DNA from: Thiothrix winogradskyi
GTDB taxonomy: Bacteria; Pseudomonadota; Gammaproteobacteria; Thiotrichales; Thiotrichaceae
Assembly: GCF_021650935.1 (NCBI RefSeq)
Contig: NZ_CP091244.1
Location: 2,542,001-2,606,000 of the forward strand
Direction of reading: 5' to 3'
DNA length: 64,000 nucleotides
This document shows positions 26,077-35,221 of the stretch, in pieces. The position numbers and the translations under genes were made by a program. Every line of letters starts with the position of its first letter. Positions within the stretch are counted from its first letter, which is position 1. The notes below the pieces were generated by a model. The model was not told the origin of the DNA and searched no databases. It worked only from the letters and a program-made list of their open reading frames with translations.

Positions 26077-26148
26077 GGGGATGCTCCGATTGGTGTGATG
26101 GCGCATTTTACAAAAATTTGGCGAGACTGTCGGTAGAAATATCAGCGC

Positions 26149-26757
26149 TCAGGGTATTCCTGTATTTGTCCTGAGAATATTTTCCACTAGCCGGTAAACC
26201 GTGGTCATGCCAATCGCTCGTGGCCAGTCTGCACAGACCGGGTTATCACGTTGTTTGGCGCGTTGTATCGCCGCAGTAACACTATCCGGCGAAATTCTGC
26301 GCGTATCAATCCCTTTGTTGTAACCGGGTAAGTATTTCTCCAGACGTTCAGAACATTCGCGTGAACTGGCAATCGCATTGCCATCCTCAAAATGTAGCAG
26401 CAACCAGTACTCAAATTTCGGGTTACTCAAGGCAAATCCGTAATTCGTGCGTTGTAATGCCCACGCATGAAGCTGTTGCAACTGGCTATCTGTCCACTGA
26501 TCTTTGTCAACGACCAGCCATGCTTCATCCGACGATTGCAGGCTTTCTTTGTTGAGATAGTCTGTCATCCGCTTCAACACTTGTGGGGGCGAACTATCGT
26601 GATTGCCTTTTATGCAATTCACCCTGATGACGGATTGTTTGTCATTAAATAACGCAAAGTATTGTGGTTCGGTTTTTGCTCCTTCCACTGCAATGACAAA
26701 CAGTTTGCGGTAACGCCGTTCGCCAAGGGGGCGAGAAAAGGTTCTTCTTTTTGCCAT
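26149..26757 (-). CDS. rloB: RloB-family protein (TOPRIM-like), partner of the RloA-type ATPase
   Basis: A 202-residue protein of the RloB family. IAVEGAKTEPQYF (Glu25, Thr29, Glu30) and LVVDKDQW (Asp84, Asp86) resemble the acidic residues of a TOPRIM-type metal site, and LSNPKFEYWLLLHF is the other family hallmark. RloB proteins occur beside AAA15-class ATPases in phage-defence loci (AbiL and restriction-linked loci are known examples). Here the ATPase gene lies immediately upstream on the same strand with 15 bases between. A nuclease role after phage sensing is plausible from family knowledge but not shown by sequence alone. Confidence 0.85.
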   Translation of the reverse strand: MAKRRTFSRPLGERRYRKLFVIAVEGAKTEPQYFALFNDKQSVIRVNCIKGNHDSSPPQVLKRMTDYLNKESLQSSDEAWLVVDKDQWTDSQLQQLHAWALQRTNYGFALSNPKFEYWLLLHFEDGNAIASSRECSERLEKYLPGYNKGIDTRRISPDSVTAAIQRAKQRDNPVCADWPRAIGMTTVYRLVENILRTNTGIP

Positions 26758-26772
26758 CGTGTTTTACCGACC

Positions 26773-28098
26773 TTATAGGGCTGAACAGGGTGCAAGTAAC
26801 GTCGCACCGGAAATGCGTGGCACACCACCCAGCCGCCCTTGCAGGTAGCTTTTGCGGATGTCCTTGTCGTAGCGGATGTCACGGTATTCGCTGAAGGAAA
26901 CCAGTGTGGAACAACCAGCGGCATCGCGTTCTGCCACCCACATTTCATCGCGCCGTAACAAGTCTTGCTCCATCAACAGCACATCATGAGTAGTAAACAG
27001 CAACTGCGCCCGGCTGTCAGTGGTGCAATTGGCAAGGTAGTATTCTAGCAACTGCCGGGTCAGGACAGTGTGGAGGCTGCGGTCAAGCTCGTCGATGATG
27101 TAAACCTTGCGGCTGGCGGGAGCGGACAAGTCCAGAAAAGCGGGCAGCAAGTCAATGACCCGCTGGGAACCGTCTGATTCCTGACTGATTTCAAAGCGGG
27201 CGTCGGTTTCGCCTTGCCGGGTGTGGAATGTCACCAGCTTTTTGGCCGTCAGTTCGCCATCTTTCATGGAAATAAGGAAACGTTCATTGTCTGCCGCGTC
27301 CAGCAGGCGCACGGTTTCGGTTTCTTTGACCTCTTCCAGCAGTTTGTTTCTGAGTGTTTCGGACAGGGAAAGGGTTTCAAACGGAATTTCCACTTCGCCC
27401 AGCCGGGCAATGCCAGTATCTAGCTTGGGGAGCAAGGCATTCATGGTGGCAAAATACGGGTGGCTTTCATCCAGATATTGCTCGAAGGCTGCAAAGCGCG
27501 TGTCGGGGGCAACCAGTTCCAGCGTGTCTTTGAACCAGTCATACACTGGGCGAAAGGTGTCTACTTTTTGCGATACCGCATTGGTGAGGAAGAGCTGGTT
27601 ATCCCGCGTTCCCTGAAAGGCAAACTGGAGAAACGGGTCTTTTTTGAGTGATTCATCAAAATTGGGTTTGCCGTCGCGGCGCTCGTACAGCACTTTTTCG
27701 CTGGTGCTGCTGATTTGCACCAGTTTTTCTTCCAGCACGGCTTTGCGGTTCACGGCAAAGCTGAAGGCGTAAATGGTTTCATCCACCAGCAATTCAAACG
27801 CAAAACGGGTGGGTTGGGTGGCTGCCGCCTTGTCCAGCCGGAATGGTTCAACTGGGATCAGGCTGTCAGGTTGCGTGCCTTTGACTATTAGCCATTGGGC
27901 AAAGCGCAGTGCCTTGAAAAAGTTGGTTTTACCGGACGCATTCCCGCCGTAGATGGCAGCAATGGGTAGAACGCGGGTCTGGTATTTGGCGAGTTTCGGC
28001 ACTCGTTCACCGTGCTGGCGTTCGCGACTGGCAACCATCGAAAAGGTGGTCGGGTGGCGGAAAGACATCCAGTTTTCGACTGTGGCGGTGATGATCAT
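26773..28098 (-). CDS. rloA: AAA15-class ATPase (RloA/AbiLi-like)
   Basis: A 441-residue ABC-type ATPase related to OLD and PARIS AriA proteins. Walker A is GGNASGKT at residues 51-58, preceded by the family start MIITATVENWMSFR. The signature-like ESDGSQRVIDLLP, Walker B KVYIIDELDRSLH and H-loop LLFTTHDVLLM follow in order. It starts at ATG 28098 with AAGGTG five bases upstream. It forms a two-gene unit with rloB. By analogy with AbiL-like and PARIS systems the ATPase would sense infection and release or activate the partner. All key motifs look intact, so the pair is probably functional. Confidence 0.87.
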   Translation of the reverse strand: MIITATVENWMSFRHPTTFSMVASRERQHGERVPKLAKYQTRVLPIAAIYGGNASGKTNFFKALRFAQWLIVKGTQPDSLIPVEPFRLDKAAATQPTRFAFELLVDETIYAFSFAVNRKAVLEEKLVQISSTSEKVLYERRDGKPNFDESLKKDPFLQFAFQGTRDNQLFLTNAVSQKVDTFRPVYDWFKDTLELVAPDTRFAAFEQYLDESHPYFATMNALLPKLDTGIARLGEVEIPFETLSLSETLRNKLLEEVKETETVRLLDAADNERFLISMKDGELTAKKLVTFHTRQGETDARFEISQESDGSQRVIDLLPAFLDLSAPASRKVYIIDELDRSLHTVLTRQLLEYYLANCTTDSRAQLLFTTHDVLLMEQDLLRRDEMWVAERDAAGCSTLVSFSEYRDIRYDKDIRKSYLQGRLGGVPRISGATLLAPCSAL

Positions 28099-28211
28099 GG
28101 CTACACCTTGCGTTAAAAAATCGTATTACCTAGGGTAATCTTAGCAAGGTTAGGAATATATTGCTTAGTTAAAGAGAAAAAATCTCTTTTGTGATTAGAG
28201 AGATCACTAAA

Positions 28212-28862
28212 TTACGCCGGGATCACATACACCGCAATCGCCACGCAATGGCAAGCAGCCCCGCCCAGCACGAACAGATGCCAAATAGCATGGGTGTAGT
28301 GGTATTGCTTCGCCGCATAAAACAGCGCCCCAACCGTATAGGCAAGCCCGCCCGCCACCAGCAGCGCAAAACCGGGGGTTGGCAACGCCACATACAGCTC
28401 ATACACCACCAGCAACGACAACCAGCCCATCAGCAGGTAAATCACCAAGGATGCGCGTTTCAAGCGGTGGATAAAAAACACCTTGAACAACACCCCAGCC
28501 ACTGCCATTCCCCAGATCACAAACAGCAGTACCCGTGCCAATGGGGAATGCAGGGTAATCATCAAAAACGGCGTATAAGTTCCCGCAATCAGCACAAAGA
28601 TGGCGCTGTGATCCAGCCGCTTCAACACCGCCTTGACGGTCGGGTGATAAAAACTGTGGTACAGGGTGGAACACAGGAACAAAATGATCAAGCTCGCGCC
28701 ATACACAGCTACCCCGGCTATATTGGCGGCGTCTAGTGTCCCTGACGCTTTCACCATCATTAAGGTCAATGCCACAATCGCTGCTGCGGTACCCAAGCCA
28801 TGCGTGACGGCATTGGCAATTTCTTCACCTAGACTGTAATGGGTAATGTTTTTGGCTTGCAT
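28212..28862 (-). CDS. trhA: hemolysin III/PAQR family membrane protein
   Basis: A 216-residue protein with seven hydrophobic helices. EEIANAVTHGLG, STLYHSFYH and KRLDHSAIFVLIAGTYTPF carry the conserved Asp/His set, and THAIWHLFVLGGAACHCVAI near the C-terminus completes the likely metal site of PAQR proteins. The E. coli homologue affects membrane energetics. The frame opens at 28994, but ATG 28862 is chosen because GAGGAAA lies a few bases upstream and the N-terminus then fits the family. It diverges from the interrupted yjdF-like gene. Confidence 0.92.
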   Translation of the reverse strand: MQAKNITHYSLGEEIANAVTHGLGTAAAIVALTLMMVKASGTLDAANIAGVAVYGASLIILFLCSTLYHSFYHPTVKAVLKRLDHSAIFVLIAGTYTPFLMITLHSPLARVLLFVIWGMAVAGVLFKVFFIHRLKRASLVIYLLMGWLSLLVVYELYVALPTPGFALLVAGGLAYTVGALFYAAKQYHYTHAIWHLFVLGGAACHCVAIAVYVIPA

Positions 28863-29165
28863 CGAAATTTCCTCAGATGGTCGATGAATCATCAATATAC
28901 CACGGAGATCCACTCCGTGCTTAACAGCACTCGTCGCGCTATCATCTACCAATAGAATAGCCAACAGGACGCCCGCAACGTATGTTAAAAACACTTTGGC
29001 TCGGTATTTTTGCTGCCACGCTGCTGTGGTCAGGTATTCACCCGAAAGACTACTTCACGTGGTTTTTGGAAGTTGTGCCTGCACTGATTGGGCTTGTAGT
29101 GCTGGCGTTTACCTACAGGTCATTTCCACTCACGCCGCTGGTGTACGTGCTGATCCTGTTTCACT

Positions 29166-30766
29166 CAGCAATTCCCGCCGATCTTAAAATGACTGTATAA
29201 TCATGGTCTTGTAAAACGAGTCACTGTGCAACGAAATGCCTGCAAAACCACCTCCCCTGCCTCTTGTCGGTAGCCTGAAGCTACGCAAGACTCTCTCAGC
29301 CCCCGGATTGCTGGAACGTGTGCGTGGCTGTTTCAGCGAAGTCACTGAACACCGCAAAACCAAACCCGACTATCCCTTGGTTGACGTGTTGATGTCAGGG
29401 CTTGCCCTATTTTCGTTGAAAGACGGCTCACTGTTGCAGTTTGACAAACAGCGCGGGGACAAGGCACGACGGCACAACCTGAAAACCCTGTTTGGCATCC
29501 CCGATGCTCCCTGTGACAGCCAAATGCGTACGGTATTAGACGGGGTAAAACCGCAGCGTCTGCGCCCGGTGTTCCGCGCCATCCATCAGGAACTGCAACG
29601 GCAAGGCATACTGGAAGGCTACCGTTTTCTAGGAAAGTATTTAGTCAGTATTGATGGAACAGGTATTTTTAGCTCTGGGGCTATCTCTTGCCCGGATTGT
29701 TGCATTAAGACACACAAGGACGGACGTGAGGAGTATTACCACCAGATGCTGGCGGCAGTGCTGGTTCACCCTGACAAGAATACCGTATTACCCTTTTTCC
29801 CAGAGGCTATCACCAAGCAGGATGGCAGCAAGAAAAATGATTGCGAACACAATGCCTCTAAACGGCTCATCCCCCAATTGCGCCAAGACTTCCCGCGCAT
29901 GGAGATGATCCTGCTGCAAGATGCCCTGTCCTGCAATGCGCCGCACATCCGTCTTCTGAAGTCAAACGGTTACAGCTTTATCATTACCGCCAAAGCCCGT
30001 AGTGGCAGCCTATTACTGAAGACGGTATTGGACGGGTTAGCCAATGGCAGTACCCAAGAATTGGCAGGCACGACAAGCAAAAAGTTACGGTGTGGCTACC
30101 GTTATGCCAACGACATCCCGCTCAATCATGCCAACCAAGACGTGCGGGTCAACTACATCGACTACTGGGAGGAACGCCCCGACGGTACAACCTTTATCTA
30201 TGACTGCGTGACTGACATCCCCCTCACCGCCGACAACGTGGCGGATGTGGTACGCGCAGGCCGTTCCCGCTGGAAGGTGGAGAACGAAACCTTTAACACC
30301 CTTAAAAACCTCGGTTACAACCTCGAACATAATTACGGTCATGGCAAGCAACACCTTTCCACCGTGTTCGCCACCCTGATGATGTTGACCTTCCTGATCG
30401 ACCAGATACAGGAAGCTTGCTGCCAGTACTTCCAAGCCGCCCGCACCCGCTTACAGAGCCGTACCGCATTGTGGGAGAAGATGCGCGGGATGTTCCGTGA
30501 GCATCTGATTAGCGATTGGGAGTCCTTCTATGCTGCCATCATTTGGGGTTACGAACATGCCGACCTGACACCCAAAGGCATTCGCAGCGGATGAAAATCA
30601 GGCTTGAGGGTACACTGGGGTTTTCCAACAGGGTGTTGGGTTATGCAAAAGTCAGGCGGTATTCGGGCAGGCTTTCAGGGCTTGGAGGGTATGGTTGTGC
30701 CCGTAAAAATCAAAGCCCTCGCAGGTCTGCGAAGCTCTGATTACCGATGGATAGCGGGAATTGCTG
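29166..30766 (+). mobile_element. ISNCY-type insertion sequence, 1601 bp, complete
   Basis: The ends are the perfect 13-bp inverted repeats CAGCAATTCCCGC (29166-29178) and GCGGGAATTGCTG (30754-30766). The target sequence TGTTTCACT is duplicated exactly at 29157-29165 and 30767-30775. One transposase gene fills most of it. Clean ends, an exact duplication and an intact transposase suggest a recent insertion. Confidence 0.95.
29236..30594 (+). CDS. transposase, ISNCY-type DDE enzyme
   Basis: A 452-residue transposase, apparently intact. The acidic triad is visible as SIDGTG (Asp), LLQDAL (Asp) and WKVENETFNTLKNLGYNLEH (Glu), the last being a strong family phrase together with HLSTVFATLMML. KKNDCEHNASKRL and YYHQMLAAVLVHPDKNTVL are also typical of this ISNCY subgroup. 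It starts 70 bases inside the left end of the element and is oriented with the interrupted gene. Assignment to the ISDol1-like branch is from memory and not firm. Confidence 0.88.
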   Translation: MPAKPPPLPLVGSLKLRKTLSAPGLLERVRGCFSEVTEHRKTKPDYPLVDVLMSGLALFSLKDGSLLQFDKQRGDKARRHNLKTLFGIPDAPCDSQMRTVLDGVKPQRLRPVFRAIHQELQRQGILEGYRFLGKYLVSIDGTGIFSSGAISCPDCCIKTHKDGREEYYHQMLAAVLVHPDKNTVLPFFPEAITKQDGSKKNDCEHNASKRLIPQLRQDFPRMEMILLQDALSCNAPHIRLLKSNGYSFIITAKARSGSLLLKTVLDGLANGSTQELAGTTSKKLRCGYRYANDIPLNHANQDVRVNYIDYWEERPDGTTFIYDCVTDIPLTADNVADVVRAGRSRWKVENETFNTLKNLGYNLEHNYGHGKQHLSTVFATLMMLTFLIDQIQEACCQYFQAARTRLQSRTALWEKMRGMFREHLISDWESFYAAIIWGYEHADLTPKGIRSG

Positions 30767-31239
30767 TGTTTCACTGCATCATCTTGATGGTGGGTGGACA
30801 CTACACCTACGCGGAAGTGCCGCTGTTTGACTGGTTCAAGGAATGGTTCGGCTTTGAGCGCAACAATTACGACAAAGTGGGGCATTTTGTGCAGGGTTTT
30901 GTGCCTGCGCTGATTGCCCGCGAAATCCTCATCCGCAAAGCCATCATTAACGGGCGCGGCTGGATGAATTTCTTCATTGTGAGTTTCTGTCTGGCATTCA
31001 GTGCGCTCTACGAGCTGATTGAATGGGCGGTCGCGGAATTTTCGGGCGAATCGGCTGAAGCGTTTTTGGGTACGCAAGGTTATGTGTGGGATACGCAATC
31101 GGATATGGCGCTGGCGTTACTGGGGGCTGTGGTTGCGCTGGCGGTGTTGGGGCGGTGGCATGATCGACAGATAGCATCAATCAGAAATACCCAGAAAATG
31201 CTATCCTAGCTCCATCGCCACTGAAAACAGAACATCGCC

Positions 31240-32416
31240 ATGTTGCAACCCCTACCTGTCGGTATCCAAACCTTTTCCGAGCTTCGCAGCCGTGACTGCC
31301 TGTATGTGGACAAAACGGAAACCATCCACCGCTTACTCACGACGGGGAAATACTTCTTCCTGTCGCGCCCGCGCCGCTTCGGAAAATCGTTATTGCTCTG
31401 TCATCAAAGACAGCGACACGTATCTGGAATTTTTGCTGATCACGGGCGTATCGAAATTCAGCCGCGTGTCGATTTTTTCCGACCTGAATAATCTGGCGGA
31501 TTTGACCATGCACCGCCGTTTTGCCACCTTGACGGGTTACACCCAACAAGAATTGGAGCATTATTTCGCGCCGTACATGCCTGAATTGGAGCAGCATTGC
31601 CAACTCAACCGCGCTGAATTGCTGGAAAAAATCCGTTATTGGTACAACGGCTATACGTGGGATTTACAAATCTCCCTGTACAACCCATTTTCGGTGCTAA
31701 ACCTGTTTGCGAACGGTGATTTCCGCAATTTTTGGTTTGAATCCGGTACACCGACGTTTTTACCCAAGTTGATGCACCGCGATAAGGTGTATCGGCTGGA
31801 TAAGTTCAAAGTGGATGAGTTAATGCTGGGTAATTACGATCTGGAAACTTTGCAACTGATTCCGGTGATGTTCCAGACGGGTTATTTGACGTTGCAAAGC
31901 AAAGACAAGCGCGGCATGTATTGGCTGGACTACCCTAACCGCGAAGTGCGTAATTCCATGCTGATTTTCCTGATGTCAGAATGGGCGCATGTCGAGCCAT
32001 CCTATACCACCCCGATGGTGGTACAACTCAGTGATGCCTTCGATGACAACGATGTGCCTGCGATCATTGAGGTCATCAAAACGGTGTTCAAGAAAGTCCC
32101 TTACCAAATTTTCCTGCAAGACCGCGAAGCCTATTACCACAGCCTGATTTACCTGACATTTTTCTATCTGGGGCAATACGCCGAGGCAGAAGTCAACGAC
32201 AGCAATGGGCGTATCGACTGCGTGGTGAAGACCCCGACCCACATTTTCATCCTCGAATTCAAATTGGATAAGACTGCGAAGGCGGCAATGGATCAGATTA
32301 AAAACCGGGGGTATGCGGGTGGGTACGCCACTGACCCGCGCCCAAAAGTGCTGATCGGCATCAATTTCAGCAGCGAGACCAAAAGCGTGGATGATTGGGT
32401 GGTCGAAGAAGGATGA
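31240..32416 (+). pseudogene. AAA-ATPase-like/PD-(D/E)XK nuclease gene with internal deletion and frame change
   Basis: The first frame (31240 to about 31395) encodes LPVGIQTFSELRSRDCLYVD and RPRRFGKSLLL, the N-terminal Walker-like region of the AAA-ATPase-like plus PD-(D/E)XK nuclease family. It then shifts to the +1 frame, which continues with VIKDSDTYLEFLLITGVSKF and the rest of the protein, including the nuclease core NGRIDCVVKTPTHIFILEFK. About 120 residues expected between the two phrases are missing, so a deletion of several hundred bases with loss of frame has occurred. The stop is normal. Members of this family are common accessory genes of unclear role. Confidence 0.8.
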
Positions 32417-32450
32417 GCATCCCGCCCATCCTTCCATCCTGAATCCCAGT

Positions 32451-32609
32451 TCAGACCCGCCGTAAATCCAGCGTATACGGATAATCCGCATTCACCTCTT
32501 CCGGCGGCGGACTCACCGGCTGCGGCTTCGCCCCATGTTCATAGAACGCCCGCGTCGCTTCCGACAAGAACTTCGGCTCAATCACACCCGGCGTATGCTT
32601 CTCACGGAA
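32451..32609 (-). pseudogene. C-terminal fragment of an unrecognised gene
   Basis: On the minus strand about 52 codons read in one frame to a TGA at 32451-32453: KHTPGVIEPKFLSEATRAFY, then about 12 residues, then EEVNADYPYTLDLRRV at the end. Codon use looks like the host's (GC-rich third positions), but no start exists. Upstream on that strand the sequence turns abruptly AT-rich at about 32610, where the Zorya-like island begins. It looks like the tail of a resident gene cut by arrival of the island. I cannot name the family. Confidence 0.55.
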
Positions 32610-32785
32610 GCAAGAGACAATTTTTTACGAAGAAAATGTGAGCATGATCACAGCATCTTATTTAATTTTTATGTTAAAATTTGCACAATTAACGGGCTTA
32701 TTGGAAGAAAACCAATGCATGTTTCTGGCTATGCGGAAAATGACACGAACGGAACAGATATTATTCACTTCACTGGGTTTACTTC
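32610..32785. other. AT-rich leader of the Zorya-like locus
   Basis: A sharp fall in GC content starts here and continues to about 35923. The stretch probably holds the zorA promoter (for example the run around 32650-32690), but no sigma-70 pair is clear enough to call. Open frames across it have no convincing protein. Confidence 0.35.
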
Positions 32786-34402
32786 ATGCTGATTGAAAAA
32801 TTAAAAGAAATAATTAACCCAACTCCTGAGTTTTCGTCAGCAACTACAGATGTTTTCTTTTGGGTGATTTTATCTGTCTTCATCGTTGCACTGATATTTA
32901 GACTACGTGGAAAAAAACCAGTTTTCACCGATTATGCCCCAACTTTATTATCATCACTGGGTATTTTAGGAACCTTCGCTGGAATTGTGATTGGTCTATT
33001 GGCCTTTGATCCAACACCCGAAAAGATGAATGCCTCCATTACCAATCTGCTTTGGGGTCTACAAACAGCTTTCTTTACCAGTATTATTGGCGTTTTCTTG
33101 TCGATTACCTTTAAGGCATTTGAGAGCTTTTTGGTCAAGCAAGAACAAGCATCAGAAAACAGTGATGGCTTAGTTCCAACTGACGACTCGATCGAAAGCA
33201 TCTTAATCACGCAAAATCAATATCTGGCTCAGATCGTCAAATCCATTGGTGATGAAAATACTGACTCAAGTCTAGTCAATATCTTAAAATTACACCGCAG
33301 TGATGCTGCCGATCAACGTAAACAAGTCATCAGTGCCTTACAAACGCTGAACGATGCCATGAATCAACAAAATCAGGTTCACATTCAAACGAAAGAGTTA
33401 GTGCAACAACTGATGCAACAACAAAGTGCTTTTGCGGCACAGTTGTGGATTGAAATGGCTAAAGTATCGGAAGCCTTGTCTAAATCGGCGACAGAACAGG
33501 TAATAACAGCACTCAAACAAGTCATTGTTGACTTCAATCACAACTTAACGGAGCAGTTTGGTGAAAACTTCAAACAGCTCAATGCCGCTGTTGGAGCCTT
33601 GGTGCAATGGCAAGAGAACTATCGTCAGCAATTAGAACACATGACTGAACAATATGCGCAAGGTGTTCAGGCTATCACTCAAACAGAAACGTCCGTAGCA
33701 AACATTAGTCATGAGACGGCACAGATTCCTGTTGTCATGGAAAAACTCAAATCAGTTTTAGATATTAACCAACACCAAATCGATGGCTTAAACAATCATT
33801 TGCAAGTCTTTACTGATATGCGTGACAAGGCCGTGCAAGCTGTACCACAAATACAACAACGCATTGATGAAACCATCACCGCCGTACAGCAGGCTTCATC
33901 GCAATTGGTCGAAGGCATCAATGAAAGTGCAGCGAACTTATCCAATGCTATTATCAAAACTGCTACTGAATTTGATGACAGCTCATCCCGTGTTAATGGT
34001 GCATTGCAAACGACATCAGATAACCTAACTAGAGAGTCAGAAGTCATCAAAACAACTTTGATTGATTCGGTTACACAAATCCGTGAAGACTTCTATGGCT
34101 TTATTAATCAATTGCAAGATAGTCAGCAAACGCAATTAAAGGCATTTGAAACAGCCATCGCACAGATGATGGATGGCTATAAAGAATCAGAAGCTCAAAT
34201 CAAAAACTTCGCACATACAACCATCAATAGCACTGCGGAGTCTGTCTTAAAGCAAACAGGGGCAATAGATCAAGCTTTAGAACAGGAACTTAACCGAACA
34301 ATGACCGAGCTAGGTTCAGCACTCACGACGATCACACGCAAGTTTACCGAAGACTACCAAATATTGGTTAATGAGATGAACAAAGTTGTTCGCGCACGAT
34401 AA
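32786..34402 (+). CDS. zorA: Zorya ZorA-like MotA/TolQ-type membrane protein
   Basis: A 538-residue protein with the MotA/TolQ/ExbB-type core and a very long cytoplasmic tail. Membrane helices are VFFWVILSVFIVALIF (about residues 23-38), LLSSLGILGTFAGIVIGLL (about 53-71) and LQTAFFTSIIGVFLSI (about 90-105). From residue 120 on it is Gln-rich and coiled coil. In Zorya systems ZorA surrounds ZorB to form an ion-driven motor, and the tail passes a signal to the effector. The length fits the shorter ZorA of type II. Base composition is AT-rich, unlike the neighbours, which suggests horizontal transfer. Confidence 0.87.
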   Translation: MLIEKLKEIINPTPEFSSATTDVFFWVILSVFIVALIFRLRGKKPVFTDYAPTLLSSLGILGTFAGIVIGLLAFDPTPEKMNASITNLLWGLQTAFFTSIIGVFLSITFKAFESFLVKQEQASENSDGLVPTDDSIESILITQNQYLAQIVKSIGDENTDSSLVNILKLHRSDAADQRKQVISALQTLNDAMNQQNQVHIQTKELVQQLMQQQSAFAAQLWIEMAKVSEALSKSATEQVITALKQVIVDFNHNLTEQFGENFKQLNAAVGALVQWQENYRQQLEHMTEQYAQGVQAITQTETSVANISHETAQIPVVMEKLKSVLDINQHQIDGLNNHLQVFTDMRDKAVQAVPQIQQRIDETITAVQQASSQLVEGINESAANLSNAIIKTATEFDDSSSRVNGALQTTSDNLTRESEVIKTTLIDSVTQIREDFYGFINQLQDSQQTQLKAFETAIAQMMDGYKESEAQIKNFAHTTINSTAESVLKQTGAIDQALEQELNRTMTELGSALTTITRKFTEDYQILVNEMNKVVRAR

Positions 34403-34414
34403 GGATGATGGGTG

Positions 34415-35221
34415 ATGCAGCGGAAGAAAAAATCACATTCAGATGAATCACAATGGCTATCCGTATCTGACCTCATGTCGGGTTTGATGATGGTATTTCT
34501 ATTTATTTCGATTGCAATGATGCAAATTGTCAATAAAGATAAAGACGCAGCCGTTGATGAGAAGAAGCGCATTGAGCAAATCGTCAAAGCCTATCAAGAG
34601 AATAAAACAGCTATTTATGATGCATTGCAACAAGAGTTCGCCCAAGACTTGAAAAAATGGGATGCTGAAATTGATCGAAATAGCCTTACCTTTACTTTTA
34701 AATCACCCGATATATTATTTGCGATAGGCAAAGACCAGCTAACACCAAAATTTAAAGAAGTTTTAGATGATTTTTTCCCACGCTATCTCACGGTGCTTAC
34801 GGGTGCGGGTGGAACAATAGAACAGGATGGGATAAAAAGCTTTAAAAACTCAATCACTGAAATTCGTATTGAAGGCCATACTGACTCGACATGGGCTACA
34901 ACGGGATCGACGCTGACCGACAAAGACATCTACTACAACAATATGGACTTATCTCAAGGAAGAACGCGATCCGTACTGACTTATATCTACGATATGTCGG
35001 TCATTGCTGAACAACGCCCGTGGATGAAGGCACACATTGCGGCTGTTGGCTTGTCATCATCGCACCCCGTATTCAAAGAATCAGCCTGCAATAGCCCAGA
35101 GGGAAGTAAACCCCAGACACAATCAGTCTGCACCGAGGATCTCGAAAAATCACGGCGCGTGTCATTTCGCATTTTGACCAACGCGGAACAGCAAGTGCAG
35201 AAAATATTGGCGACCTTCTGA
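34415..35221 (+). CDS. zorB: Zorya ZorB-like MotB/OmpA-type protein
   Basis: A 268-residue protein with one N-terminal membrane helix, WLSVSDLMSGLMMVFLFISI, whose Asp corresponds to the ion-carrying Asp of MotB, and a C-terminal OmpA-type peptidoglycan-binding domain: EIRIEGHTDS and NMDLSQGRTRSVLTYI. The C-terminal part has a Cys pair (CNSPEG..QSVC) that could form a periplasmic disulfide. The start at ATG 34415 follows AAGG. The gene is 12 bases after zorA and its stop overlaps the next start (TGATG). Confidence 0.88.
   Translation: MQRKKKSHSDESQWLSVSDLMSGLMMVFLFISIAMMQIVNKDKDAAVDEKKRIEQIVKAYQENKTAIYDALQQEFAQDLKKWDAEIDRNSLTFTFKSPDILFAIGKDQLTPKFKEVLDDFFPRYLTVLTGAGGTIEQDGIKSFKNSITEIRIEGHTDSTWATTGSTLTDKDIYYNNMDLSQGRTRSVLTYIYDMSVIAEQRPWMKAHIAAVGLSSSHPVFKESACNSPEGSKPQTQSVCTEDLEKSRRVSFRILTNAEQQVQKILATF

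Larger units (their letters stand above)
28982..31209 (+). pseudogene. yjdF: yjdF-like (DUF2238) membrane protein gene split by an insertion sequence
   Basis: The 5' part (28982-29165) encodes MLKTLWLGIFAATLLWSGIH and on to PLTPLVYVLILFHS. The 3' part (30776-31209) encodes IILMVGGHYTYAEVPLFDWF to the C-terminus with YDKVGHFVQGFVPALIARE. These are the two halves of one DUF2238 protein. Removing the element and one copy of its 9-bp duplication joins them in frame as LILFHCIILMVGG and gives 205 residues, the usual size. The inserted DNA brings an early stop, so the gene is inactive unless the element excises. The family is a multi-pass inner-membrane protein of unknown role. Confidence 0.92.

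Noticed and set aside
28171..28190. AAAGAGA/TCTCTTT hairpin between rloA and trhA as a terminator
   Set aside because: Short AT-rich stem without a clear T run on either relevant strand.
32535..32792. Plus-strand frame of 85 codons before zorA
   Set aside because: It spans the boundary between the severed gene tail and the AT-rich leader, so it cannot be an evolved gene; no ribosome-binding site.
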